This document shows, piece by piece, positions 55,440 to 64,000 of a DNA stretch of 64,000 nt (its first letter is position 1; every line of letters starts with the position of its first letter). The position numbers and the translations under genes were made by a program. Source of the stretch: Cricetomys ansorgei (lineage: Eukaryota; Chordata; Mammalia; Rodentia; Nesomyidae); assembly GCA_026225945.1 (NCBI GenBank), contig JAMJFZ010001258.1, positions 6,778,501 to 6,842,500 of the forward strand, given 5' to 3'. Below the pieces are notes generated by a model. It saw only the letters and a program-made list of their open reading frames with translations, was not told where the DNA came from and made no database searches.

Positions 55440-55977
55440 AGAGAGCCTGCCTATCCCCCACCTGCACTGGAACCGCTGCCAAGATGCAGATCTTCACAAG
55501 GATCCTACAGCTTGAGGTCGAATCCTCAGACACTACGGAGAGGATAAAGGCCAAGACCCAGGATGAGGAAGGGATGCCCCCTGACCAGCAAAGCCTGTTC
55601 TTTGTGGATAAGCAGCTGGCAGACGGACGTATGTTCATCTGACTACAACATTCAAAAGGAGCTCACCCTTCATCATGCGTTGAGACTTCGTGGTGTTGCT
55701 AAGAAAGATGGAGGGGGAGTCTTACAGCAGTTCCAAGGAGCAGCACAAGAGAGAGAAGGTAAGGTTGTCTGTCGTGAGATACTGTAAGGTGAATGAACCG
55801 GCAAAATTGGTCGCCTTCATCGGGAGTGCCCTTCTGATGAGTGCCGTGCTGATGTTTCCACGGCCCTTCGGACAGATACTACTGTAGAGACAATCGTCTG
55901 GCTGAGTGCTTCAACAAGCCAGGAGACGAGGAATTGTGAATGCGTCAGTAGAAGGGCAGGAGCTAAAAAAAAAAAAA
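55440..55977 (+). pseudogene. Rps27a-ps: Processed Rps27a (ubiquitin-S27a fusion) retropseudogene
   Basis: The start codon at 55484 opens MQIF, then the ubiquitin part continues with recognisable LEVE, PPDQQ, KQL and DGR words. A deletion of about five codons has removed the TLTGKT region near the N-terminus. A frameshift near 55637 gives a stop; the next frame continues SDYNIQKE...LRLRG (end of ubiquitin). A further shift leads into the S27a tail (KSY-, HKREKV-like, YCKVNE, and in yet another frame ECPSDEC of the zinc-binding region and CFNKP). There are no introns, and a run of 13 A at 55965-55977 follows the stop region: a retrocopy. The parent encodes a ubiquitin precursor fused to a 40S ribosomal protein; this copy cannot. 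An antisense 182-codon ORF over it is a shadow. Confidence 0.93.
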
Positions 55978-56259
55978 GACAAGAAATTTCGATTCTAACC
56001 AGAGTAGAGACTGGTCATAGACTATCAGACCAGCCAGGAATGTCGACAAGAGTCATGGCCCGGTACTGAGGCTGAAGATTTGCAACAAAGATGGCTGTGG
56101 GCTGGCTCTTAAGAGACTCTAAGAGCCTCTGGTAACAAAACTACCCTCTGGAACAAAGTTCAAAGTGGATTAAGAGGGAAAAAAGCAACAGCCATAACAG
56201 AAACTGAGTTATTTTCCCCACAGCTCCTGTGCTGAATCTCTCGATCCTGTTGTGTTTGT

Positions 56260-56635
56260 GTTTTCTAGCCTGTTTTCTGTTGCTGTGATTTAAAAAAATG
56301 ACCAAAAAAAAAAACTATTTAGAGAGGAGAGGAATTACTTTAGCTCACTCTTCCTGGTGTCTGTCCGTCAGGAGTCTATCACCAGCCAGGGCAGGTTTGG
56401 AACCGAGCGGAGATAATGGAGGAACGTTGCTTACTGCTGTTCCAATGTGCAACCCAGGCTCAGCTGCCTAGGGATGGTGTCACCCACAGTGGGCCTGACC
56501 CTCTATATCAGTCAGTAATCAAGAAGATGCCCCCCACTGATGTGCCCACAGGGCAATCTGAGGGAGGCGGTTCTTCAGCTGAGGTCCCCTCTTCTTAGGT
56601 ATGTCAGATTGACAACCAAGACCAGCCATCACACT
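56260..56635 (-). repeat. gtcaacttga-type rodent repeat variant, antisense
   Basis: The order tagcctgttttctgttgctg, gaggaattactttagctcac, tggaggaacgttgcttactg, gatggtgtcacccacagtgg and gtatgtcagattgacaacca matches an antisense copy. Confidence 0.7.
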
Positions 56636-56771
56636 GTGTTTGGAGATGGGGTCTGGAGACAGGATCACAAGCACAAGAGCTTGATTCAATCTCACTAATC
56701 TCCTTCACAGTCACCGGGAAAGTGGACAGGCAGAGGGAGAGAGCGCGAGGCCTCATCAAGGGCAACTATCT

Positions 56772-56945
56772 AGCAGGCCATGGTGGTACACGCCTTTAAT
56801 CCCAGAACTCTGGTGATGGTAGTGATGACGCCTTTAATCCCAGCATTTGGGAGGCAAAGGCAGGAGATCTCTGTGAGTTCGAGGCCAGCTTGGTCTACGG
56901 GGTGAGTTCCAAGACAGCCGGGACTACATACAGAGATCCTGTCCA
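56772..56945 (+). mobile_element. B1 SINE with internal 5' duplication
   Basis: The head ggccatggtggtacacgcct ttaatcccag is followed by about 40 bp and then a second cgcctttaatcccagcattt. It then continues normally: gggaggcaaaggcaggagat, gagttcgaggccagcttggt, gagttccaagacagccggga. The second box-A-type segment duplicates 56788-56802. Confidence 0.88.
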
Positions 56946-57461
56946 TAAGCCAAGGCAAGGCTGCAGGAACCGCCACCTCCATTTGGGACTCCCAGCCTCC
57001 AGAACCCCAAGAAAATGCTTCTGTGTTATTTAAGACATCCAGACTCAGCCTGAATACTTTTGTTCTAAACAAAGCAAACCTCAAGCTCTCTTCCCTTCCT
57101 GTCTCAGCTCTAGCACTGGACAAGCCCGTGCTTTTACAGTAGACACCTCAGCCCACAGGGCCAGGCTGCCTCCACAACCTTCCTACGTCTTTCTGTGGTC
57201 TGTTGTTCTAGGCGTCTTGGCAAACCACTATAATAGGCAACGATAAAAATGCATCCCTCAATGATGTCCAGCACACAGTCACAGAACAACAAGCAAGGTG
57301 GCAGAGAATGTATGCTCTGTAGTGGAGGAAAATGAGCCCAATGAAACCTATTCATCAGCCAAGGAAAGAGCAGGCGAGTGTTGATTTTCAATCCATTATA
57401 GATGCACACAGAATTAAAAAAATAGAATTGACATAATAAGTACAGATATAAAACCAGAAAG
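56946..57461. other. Unique-looking DNA; possible old repeat end at 56985-57060
   Basis: The stretch cccagcctccagaaccccaagaaaatgc (split here for reading) resembles the ...cctccagaactgtgagaaaat ends of a mammalian repeat. Not named. Confidence 0.35.
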
Positions 57462-57645
57462 AGCTGGCAGGATGGGTCAGGGGCCGGGGGTTGGGGAGAC
57501 ACCTGCCATCATGGCTGAAAACTGAGTTCTGTGCCCGGGATTCACATGGTGGAAGGAGAGAGCTGACTGCAGAAAGCTGCCCTTTGACCTTCGTACATGT
57601 ACTGAGACACGTTTGCCCACACATTAAATAAATAAATACATGAAG
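57462..57645 (+). repeat. B3/B2-type SINE
   Basis: The words gagctggcaggatgggtcag, gctgaaaactgagttctgtg, cgggattcacatggtggaag, ctgactgcagaaagctgccc and a terminal aaataaataaatac. Confidence 0.78.
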
Positions 57646-57664
57646 AAATATTTTGAATTTTTTA

Positions 57665-57870
57665 TATTTCTAATTTATGTATGAGTGTTTGCCTGCATAT
57701 ATGTATTTGCACTCCATGATACCTTGTGCCCGAGCAGAGAAAGGCGATCAGATCCCTTAGAACTGAAGTTGTAGGTGACTGTGAGACACCTACACTGTGC
57801 TGGAAACTACCCCTCGGTCCTTCACAAGAGCAGCAAGTGCTCTTAGCCACGGATCTATCTCCCCAACCCC
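57665..57870 (-). repeat. B3-family SINE, antisense
   Basis: The plus strand shows atgagtgtttgcctgcatat, gatcagatcccttagaactg, aagttgtaggtgactgtgag, ttcacaagagcagcaagtgc, ggatctatctccccaacccc. Confidence 0.82.
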
Positions 57871-59227
57871 AATAAATACATAGTTGGTTTTTTTTTATTT
57901 TTATAAGGTAAGAATACAAAATGGAATTTTAGAGATCAAAATATATCAAAATAAAAATGTTCCTGATACAGTTGTGTTAACTGGAGGCCACTGGAGCCAG
58001 TAGGAAGCATACAGGCACAGGAGAGATTTGTTTTAAGGAACTGGTTCGCACAGTTATGAATCCGACGAGGGTAAAACACGCAGGACAGGGTATCAAGTAG
58101 ATACCCAAGGAGCTCGTGTTGCAGTCAAGTTCCAAAAGGAGCCATTTGCAGGACTTCCCGGCAGCTCCAGCTGGGGCGAAGCAGGGCTGAGCCTTTCTTC
58201 TAACAGAAGGCAGTCTGCTTGCCTGCAAGCCCACCGACTTAAGACTGAAATGTTCACCCCACCCACAAAACGGAGGAGTGAATAAACAACCCACACAGAA
58301 ACCTCCAGAATAGTGTTTGACCAAATGTCTATCTGACCAAAATATCCCAGCCAGACACATCTGGCTTGGTTGAAACATCAAGTTAACCGTCATCTTTTAA
58401 TCTTGTATTAGATATTACTTGGAAAGGACCAAAGTACTGAAAGACACAATGATATAAAAAAAAAAAAAAAAAAGCCCTCCTTAAACAGAAACCCAGAAAG
58501 GGAAGAAAAACGCGTTTAAAGGTACCCGAGTACCAGTGATCAGTGACGCTATTCCTGTAACTAGATTTTCAGAAAGAGGAAACGGAGCTAGAGCTGAAAA
58601 CATCTTTGAAAAATAATGGCCAAAAGTTTTCTAAATTTAATTTTTTACCACGCTATACACCTACAGCTCTCACAAGCTTGATAAACCCCAAGCAATGTGA
58701 ACACGAAGAAAACTGCACGGTGATAGACATTAAAACTGTCCAGAGCCACTGAATGCGTAGAAGACAGTGGGCTGGGGGAGGCAGGACCCACGGATGAATG
58801 AAGCGAGATGATTGCATGGTCCTGGCCCCGAAGAGACTCAAAATGGCACTCAGGAGGGAGATTAGCGAGTCAGTAAGTAAAGGCCCGGTGAGGCTCGTGT
58901 GCCCTGGCTTACCTGGCTGATGGCTGTAAGCTGAAATAAACCCTTCTCTCCCCACAAAACAACCAACAAACAAGCAAAATATAAAATGTTTCTCAATTCT
59001 TTTCTTTGTGGTAGAAGTTCAGGGCACTTTATTACAATTATTAAGTATAATATGACTATTTTGTATTTATTACTGTCCCCATCATAAAGTTTAAACTTCG
59101 TAACCCTAAATAAAGTTGTAAGGACACACACAAAAAAAAGATGTTCACCCCTGCAAATGGATCACATAAATATAATAGTGAAGCAAAAAAAATTAGACCT
59201 ACACAAGCTAATACTTCTGTAGTTACA
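57871..59227. other. Unique-looking DNA with an A-run at ~58457-58473
   Basis: The poly(A) run has no recognisable element before it. ORFs of 106-138 codons (minus) show no homology. Confidence 0.4.
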
Positions 59228-59395
59228 TCTAGGGGTAGAGAGACGTCTCAGCAGTTAATACTTGTTGCCTTTGTAAAGGATCCAGGTTCTATTTCTAGCA
59301 CAGACACCATGGATCAAAATTATCTATAACTCCAGTTCTAGAAGACCTGATCCCTCTTCTGGGATCCCTGGGTACCAAATATGCGTATGGTACAC
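59228..59395 (+). repeat. B2-family SINE, piece 1
   Basis: The words ggggtagagagacgtctcag, cagttaatacttgttgcctt, ggatccaggttctatttcta and gaagacctgatccctcttct follow the B2 body. Confidence 0.8.
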
Positions 59396-59403
59396 AAACA
59401 TAC

Positions 59404-59583
59404 ATACATGCATACAAATGCTCATACATGCATACATGCATACAAATGCTCATACACACATACATGCATACAAATGCTCATACACACATACATGCATACA
59501 AATGCTCATACGTACATACATGCATACAAATGCTCATACACACATACATGCATACAAATGCTCATACATACATGCACGCAAAC
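59404..59583. repeat. 28-bp minisatellite, six near-identical units
   Basis: The anchor aaatgctcata starts at 59416, 59444, 59472, 59500, 59528 and 59556, a strict 28-bp period; units read atgcatacaaatgctcatac plus an acacacat- or atgcatac-type remainder. Because 28 is not a multiple of 3, all three frames give His/Tyr/Thr-rich 28-residue repeats, which are artefacts. Confidence 0.97.
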
Positions 59584-59589
59584 ACTCGT

Positions 59590-59775
59590 TCCTCTTGCAG
59601 AGGGCCCAGGTTCAGGTCCTAAGACCCACGTGGTGGGTTATAGCCACTTGTAACTCCATTCCAAAAATCTGATACCCTCTTCTGGCCTCCTGGATCAACA
59701 GGTATGCATGTAGTACATTTACATTCATGCAAGCGAAACGTTTATATACATAAAATAAAACTAATAAACCTAAAT
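59590..59775 (+). repeat. B2-family SINE, piece 2
   Basis: The words tcctcttgcagagggcccag, gttcaggtcctaagacccac, gtggtgggttatagccactt and gataccctcttctggcctcc, ending ataaaataaaactaataaa. It lacks the B2 head. Confidence 0.82.
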
Positions 59776-61009
59776 TTCTAAAGTAAATCTTACAAAACGA
59801 GGAGAACTGAGCTGTGTGAAAGCAGAAGTTGGGATAGAGGGCAGCTTGGGAGAGCTGGTGGTTCCGGGGTTCTGATGTAACAGGCACTGCACAGACAGGT
59901 GTGTGCTGTCCTCTAGCAACACAGCTAGGACTTCTGTCTTCTTCTAGATGTGTGTGAAGGGCAGCTTAACATCCTGGTGAGAGGAGTATGCATTGCTCTA
60001 TGCAGTCTTGTAGGAGTCCTGCAGGGTGGGAACCCTGGGAGAGAAGTAAGCTTCCCTGTTTCAGAAGAGCCGAGGTTGTAGGTGGAGATGGCCTGTGGGA
60101 GCAAAGCCACAGGAAACAGCCTCCCGGTCAGAGGGACGGCAGTCTCCCTGTCAGTCCAGCTCCGTGCCCAGCCCTTTCATCTTTACCACTGAGCGCCATC
60201 CATCTCTCTTCCCCAGCCCTCTCCTTGCTGTCTTCACCCCACTCCGCTCTTCCTTCCCCTCCTCTCTAGCTGTTCAGCGTGAGAAATGAAGGTAGAGACA
60301 GAGACTCGCCCCGGACTTTCTCTACCCTGAACTGCGGTGCTAACCTATCCAAACCAGGATGTCAGTCTAAAGAGGAGCCAGGAAGGCGATGCAGCCTCAG
60401 AGCCCAACTTCAAAATCCAGGAAAAAATGGAAGCGGGTCACCCCGAGTCCCCTGAAGCCTTCCTTGGGGTGACCAATGGTCAGATCACTGTACCGGCACA
60501 ACGTTCTTCTTGTCAACAAGAAATGTGAATCTCTGTCCCTTCGCCCTGCTATCATTCAAAGTAGCTCAGTGATTTCATCTCTTGATAAATAATTCCTCTG
60601 ATGACATGGATGCCTTGTCTCGGGATCATAAAGTCAAGATTCAAGAATCATGTGAAGCAGGAAGCTTGGGGGTTAATTAGAATCATCTGGAACTGGTCTT
60701 TAGAGCACCAATGAAGCAGTTCTGATGTAATGCCAAGTTCAAGAGGAGGGACAAGCCACGGCATGTGACTTCAGCTGCCCTTCTGTGCCTCCCTCAGATC
60801 ATCTGTCTTCAAATGTCCCCTGCACTCACTGGCCTCCTGTGACACTCCGGGGGTCAGGATGGCCCCGGGACCCAACTGCTCTCTGAGCTACCACAGAGGG
60901 GACAACGTTCTGACTCTTCCCGTGGCACCTGCTAGCCTAGCTGCCTCGCCACGGTCACTATGAGTGTCCCTCCAGACCGAGACGAGGGTCCCTTTGGCGA
61001 CTGCTTATC
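59776..61009. other. Unique-looking DNA, nothing recognised
   Basis: ORFs up to 93 codons have no homology that I recognise. Confidence 0.4.
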
Positions 61010-61376
61010 GTGTCAACTTGACACACTTGGGAAGAGGAGGCCTCAGTTGAAGAATTGCCTGCGTTGATTGCCCTGTGGCATGTCTGTGTGGCCTTCTCTT
61101 GATTGCTAACTGATGCAGGAGGAACCACCTCCTAGACAGTAGCGTGCCCAGGCAGGTGGGCTTGGACTGCGTAAGAAAGGCAGCTGCTCACAAACACAAT
61201 GGACGACGAGCCAGAAAGCAGCATCCCTCCAAGGCCGACGGTTCAGGTCCAGCTCTGAGCTCCTGCCTTCCCTCAGTGACGGATTGTGACCTGGGAGGGT
61301 TAGCCAAATCAACCCTCTCCTTCCCAAGTGCCGCTAGTGAGTGTTTATCACAGTGACAGGAGAGCAATTAGAACAC
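61010..61376 (+). repeat. Full-length gtcaacttga-type rodent repeat
   Basis: The words cgtgtcaacttgacacactt, ggcctcagttgaagaattgc, ctgtggcatgtctgtgtggc, caagcccagg-type middle, cagcatccctccaaggccga, gttagccaaatcaaccctct and gtgtttatcacagtgacagg, ending gagagcaattagaac. It is the most complete copy in the window. Confidence 0.8.
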
Positions 61377-61857
61377 CCTTCTGTAGCAGCTTCCGGTCAC
61401 CGCTCCCACGACGCCGGTGCCCCTTGTACACAGCTCTGTTCTTACGGCCTCGTAGGTAGTGTCGGTGGTTGACATGGGTTTCTGCTCCATCGGACTTTGA
61501 CCTCTCTGAGGGCGGAGGCCGTACTTACGCATTCTATTCCTGGCTCCCCACGCACTGTTTGGTATCTTTATTGCGCCTTTTGATAACACATGTAATATGA
61601 GGCAATATAAGATTCAACTCTGACAGACATACAATAACAACACCTGTAACACTGCGCCAAAACCTCCCTGTCACAGGATAACGAGCCCATCTGATGCATG
61701 TTCTGCCAACAAGTTGCATATTAAAAATATAAGTTATTGATGTCAGTGTTCCCTAAAGAGGAAACCATTGTCTGCATGCTGTCCTGGAATTTGCTTTTGT
61801 TACTAAGCTGCACAGGACAGCCACACGGGTTCCCAATGGAGCTGTGTCTCTGCCTTG
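61377..61857. other. Unique-looking DNA, nothing recognised
   Basis: No recognised family or gene. Confidence 0.4.
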
Positions 61858-62470
61858 GTCTTTTTTAATATTTTGAGATCATAACAAGACTCTAACATTT
61901 CCCCCTTTATTTTCCTCCCCTTGAACCTTCCCATGCACCCTGCTGCCTGCTCTCTTTCAAATTCATGGCCTCTATTTGTTTAGTTGCTGTTACATGAGTG
62001 TCCAACTGACCGTTTGGTATTGGATAACCGATTGGTGTGCTCTGCCCTAGGGAAGACCCTTCCCCCACTCTCGGCACCCCTAGTTGCCTGGAGATTTGGG
62101 GGTGACACCTCCACAGCTTTCCACCTTCCACATCAGTGTGTCTATCTGTGTTGTTCTTGCTCACGTCATGCTTAGGCGGCCATATTGTCCACCCTGCTTT
62201 TAACAGCGGAGGAGTAGTCCACCGTGAGAGAGTGCATAGTTTGTATATAGCTCTTCTGTGGACAGACTTGTGGGTCACACACCCTTTCCTTGCTGTACGA
62301 TCTGTCACTCGGAACTGTTGGACATACCTTTGGGGGCCCGTAAGGAGTGCGTTTCAAGGATAAATTCTAGATTTGATGTTAGGCCTCAAAGCTCCCATTC
62401 CTCTTCCTCTGTTGAACTGACACAGTATCTAGACCCAAGAGTCCCCAGAAATGACTGCTCACTGCCCAAG
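61858..62470 (-). mobile_element. LINE-1 3' UTR (Lx-like), antisense
   Basis: The plus strand reads tttaatattttgagatcata, cccctttattttcctcccct, cctgctctctttcaaattca, ggcctctatttgtttagttg, gtttggtattggataaccga, ttggtgtgctctgccctagg, catgcttaggcggccatatt, the reverse complement of an old rodent L1 3' UTR. The match weakens after about 62200. Confidence 0.78.
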
Positions 62471-62484
62471 CAACAGGATGCTAT

Positions 62485-62505
62485 TTAAAAAAAAAAAAAA
62501 AAAAA
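62485..62505. repeat. Poly(A) run
   Basis: About 20 A. No retrocopy was recognised immediately upstream. Confidence 0.9.
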
Positions 62506-64000
62506 AGCCCTGAAAGACTATTCCTGGTTCTTGATAGAGTAGCTTTTGGAGAGTGGACCCAAGTGTTGAACTCAGTCCCTTTCTTAAAGACCCAACACAG
62601 CTCTTTCTCCCAGTTGGACTAACAGGGAGATCACATCCTGTCGGTGTTTACTGTTTTCCCAACAAGTTCTAAGCCTGGCCCAAATTGGAAACGATACCTG
62701 CGGTAATTTCTGGTTTTTTAAACAAAGTTCATGGTTCCAGTGAAATACCAGAATCTTTTATTACTTAATTTCCTCTTGTCTGCTGGGAAGTTCAACTCTC
62801 TTTGACCTGGGGTTGTTGCTATGCGCAGTTGCTCTGTTTGAAGTTCCACTGCAGGGGAGGGTGGCGCGCAAGGGCTGGTGCTGCCTAACAAGCGGGAGTC
62901 CGGGGGAATGTGCTTGTGTGCACACACCTCACTGCAAACCACCGCAGCCTTGTGTCGAGGGTCATAGCAATCGCAGATTTATTTATAAAGATTTATAAAT
63001 TGCTGCTTTACTTCATTTTTAACTCATGGTGAAGGAGGAGAGGATCATTGCTGAGTGAGGATCAGAGGAAGAGGTGATCTACCTAACTTAACAGTGCAGC
63101 CCGCAGAAGCCCAATTTGTAACTCTAACCAGGACTGGTAATTTGATGCCTTAGAAGCATAAAGACTAAAATGGACTTCTGTATGAAGTCACGTGAACATC
63201 TGTCCTCCTCCCTTCTCCATGGCTATGTAGAGTCTCCTCTCCTCTGGAGTCTTACATTACCTCATTCCTCAAGCAAACAAGGAGCTTCTGAAGAAATGAG
63301 AGGCGGAGGAGCCTGTGTCCCTCAGCTGTGGAGCAAAGAGGAAGCCACTTCCGTCACCACCGCCAGGACACGCCTATCCCACCCACGAGTCTTGTTCTGC
63401 ACTACGACACAATTACCAGTTGTATCTGACACTGGCCCAATTCTTCTGGGGTGTCCAGTCCTGAGGCAAAGGTGGAGAGAGACTGAGAGCTGAGGACTGG
63501 CCAAGAAGGAGAGAGAACAATAAAAACAAGACTGGGGTGGGCGGAGGGGACCAGTTCTTCCAAAGTGCAGACTGAAAGCCCATCCGGTCCTCCTTAGCTT
63601 TCTCCTTGTATGAGGAGGGAGGACCATGCTTCTCACACGGTCCCTGAGCAAACAGGTCAGCTGCAGTTGACAATTTCTGCCATGGTTTCTTGTCATTTTG
63701 ATATTCTATCAGTTTCCCAGCAGTTAGGAGTTTCTCCTCCCTGGGGAGCCCAAAACCCTGTCGCTCCCCCTGTATTTATGGCCTGACCTCAACGCTTCCC
63801 TGGCTGGCTCCTATTGATTTTCCTAGCAGTCTCTCTTAATATTCAACTCCATTTTTCACTGCTCCCTGACATCTTTGATCTCCTTCCTTGAGTCTGGCTT
63901 CCCTGGTCTCAAGGGACTTCTGCAGCCTGTGGACCATTCTGCAGCGTCGACCTTCGGGTGCACCGTTCCCATCTGTCCTTCAGCTTGTGACAAGCCTCGC
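62506..64000. other. Unique-looking DNA to the window end
   Basis: ORFs up to 124 codons (63322-63696 minus) have no recognised domains. No repeat family is named. Confidence 0.4.

Noticed and set aside
55090..55638. 182-codon minus ORF
   Set aside because: Antisense shadow overlapping the Rps27a retropseudogene.
58457..58473. Poly(A) run as a retropseudogene tail
   Set aside because: No recognisable coding or SINE sequence precedes it on either strand.
62680..62705. U6 snRNA-like word (aaattggaaacgatacctg)
   Set aside because: Only about 15 bp resemble U6. The flanking U6 sequence is absent, so it is chance.

Overview
The window looks like nuclear DNA of a muroid rodent (mouse, rat or hamster group; species not resolvable by eye). 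The evidence is rodent-specific repeats: 7SL-derived B1, tRNA-derived B2/B3/B4-type SINEs, a rodent URR1 hAT element, rodent-type LINE-1 3' UTRs and ERVK-like LTRs with 6-bp target duplications. These lie on a background of old mammalian MIR and L2. Low CpG, long (CA)n/(GT)n runs and the absence of any compact ORF array rule out a bacterial or viral replicon.

I find no intact protein-coding gene, tRNA or rRNA. Apart from low-complexity reading frames the ORFs are short, and the longest (179 codons, 5403-5942 minus) resembles nothing I know. The window is best read as intergenic or deep intronic. The one gene-derived sequence I can name is a broken, processed Rps27a (ubiquitin-S27a) retropseudogene at 55440-55977.

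Layout: 0-12 kb is mostly unique DNA with scattered SINEs and MIRs, a TG-rich block (6.72-7.05 kb) and a well-preserved URR1 transposon (11.8 kb). 12-19 kb is a nested LINE cluster: a solo LTR, an L1 3' end, an old plus-strand L1 ORF2 in pieces, a younger L1 3' UTR carrying a 1.27-kb CTGTGTG-type array, a B1, and a CpG-rich 75-codon ORF lodged inside the old L1. 19-28 kb is mostly unique. 28-31.5 kb holds two layers of local duplication: a 297-bp near-perfect direct repeat, and between its copies a diverged copy of sequence from 28.3-28.97 kb. 36.8-37.6 kb is a second solo LTR of the 13.4-kb family with a perfect 6-bp target duplication. 42-44 kb is a minus-strand L1.

The most unusual object is at 45.3-48.8 kb: two ~97.5% identical ERVK-like LTRs in inverted orientation, both with primer-binding-site-like sequence on their inner side. 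They bound a 2.5-kb interior without gag/pol, and the whole unit sits in an older repeat flanked by near-identical 6-bp duplications, as if inserted as one piece. 50-64 kb holds an L2 split by a B4, the Rps27a pseudogene, a B1 with an internal duplication, a 28-bp minisatellite between two B2 pieces, and a minus-strand L1 3' UTR.

No genes act together here; the story is transposon nesting and local duplication. All repeat names are pattern-recognition calls from memory, and all alignments were done by eye.
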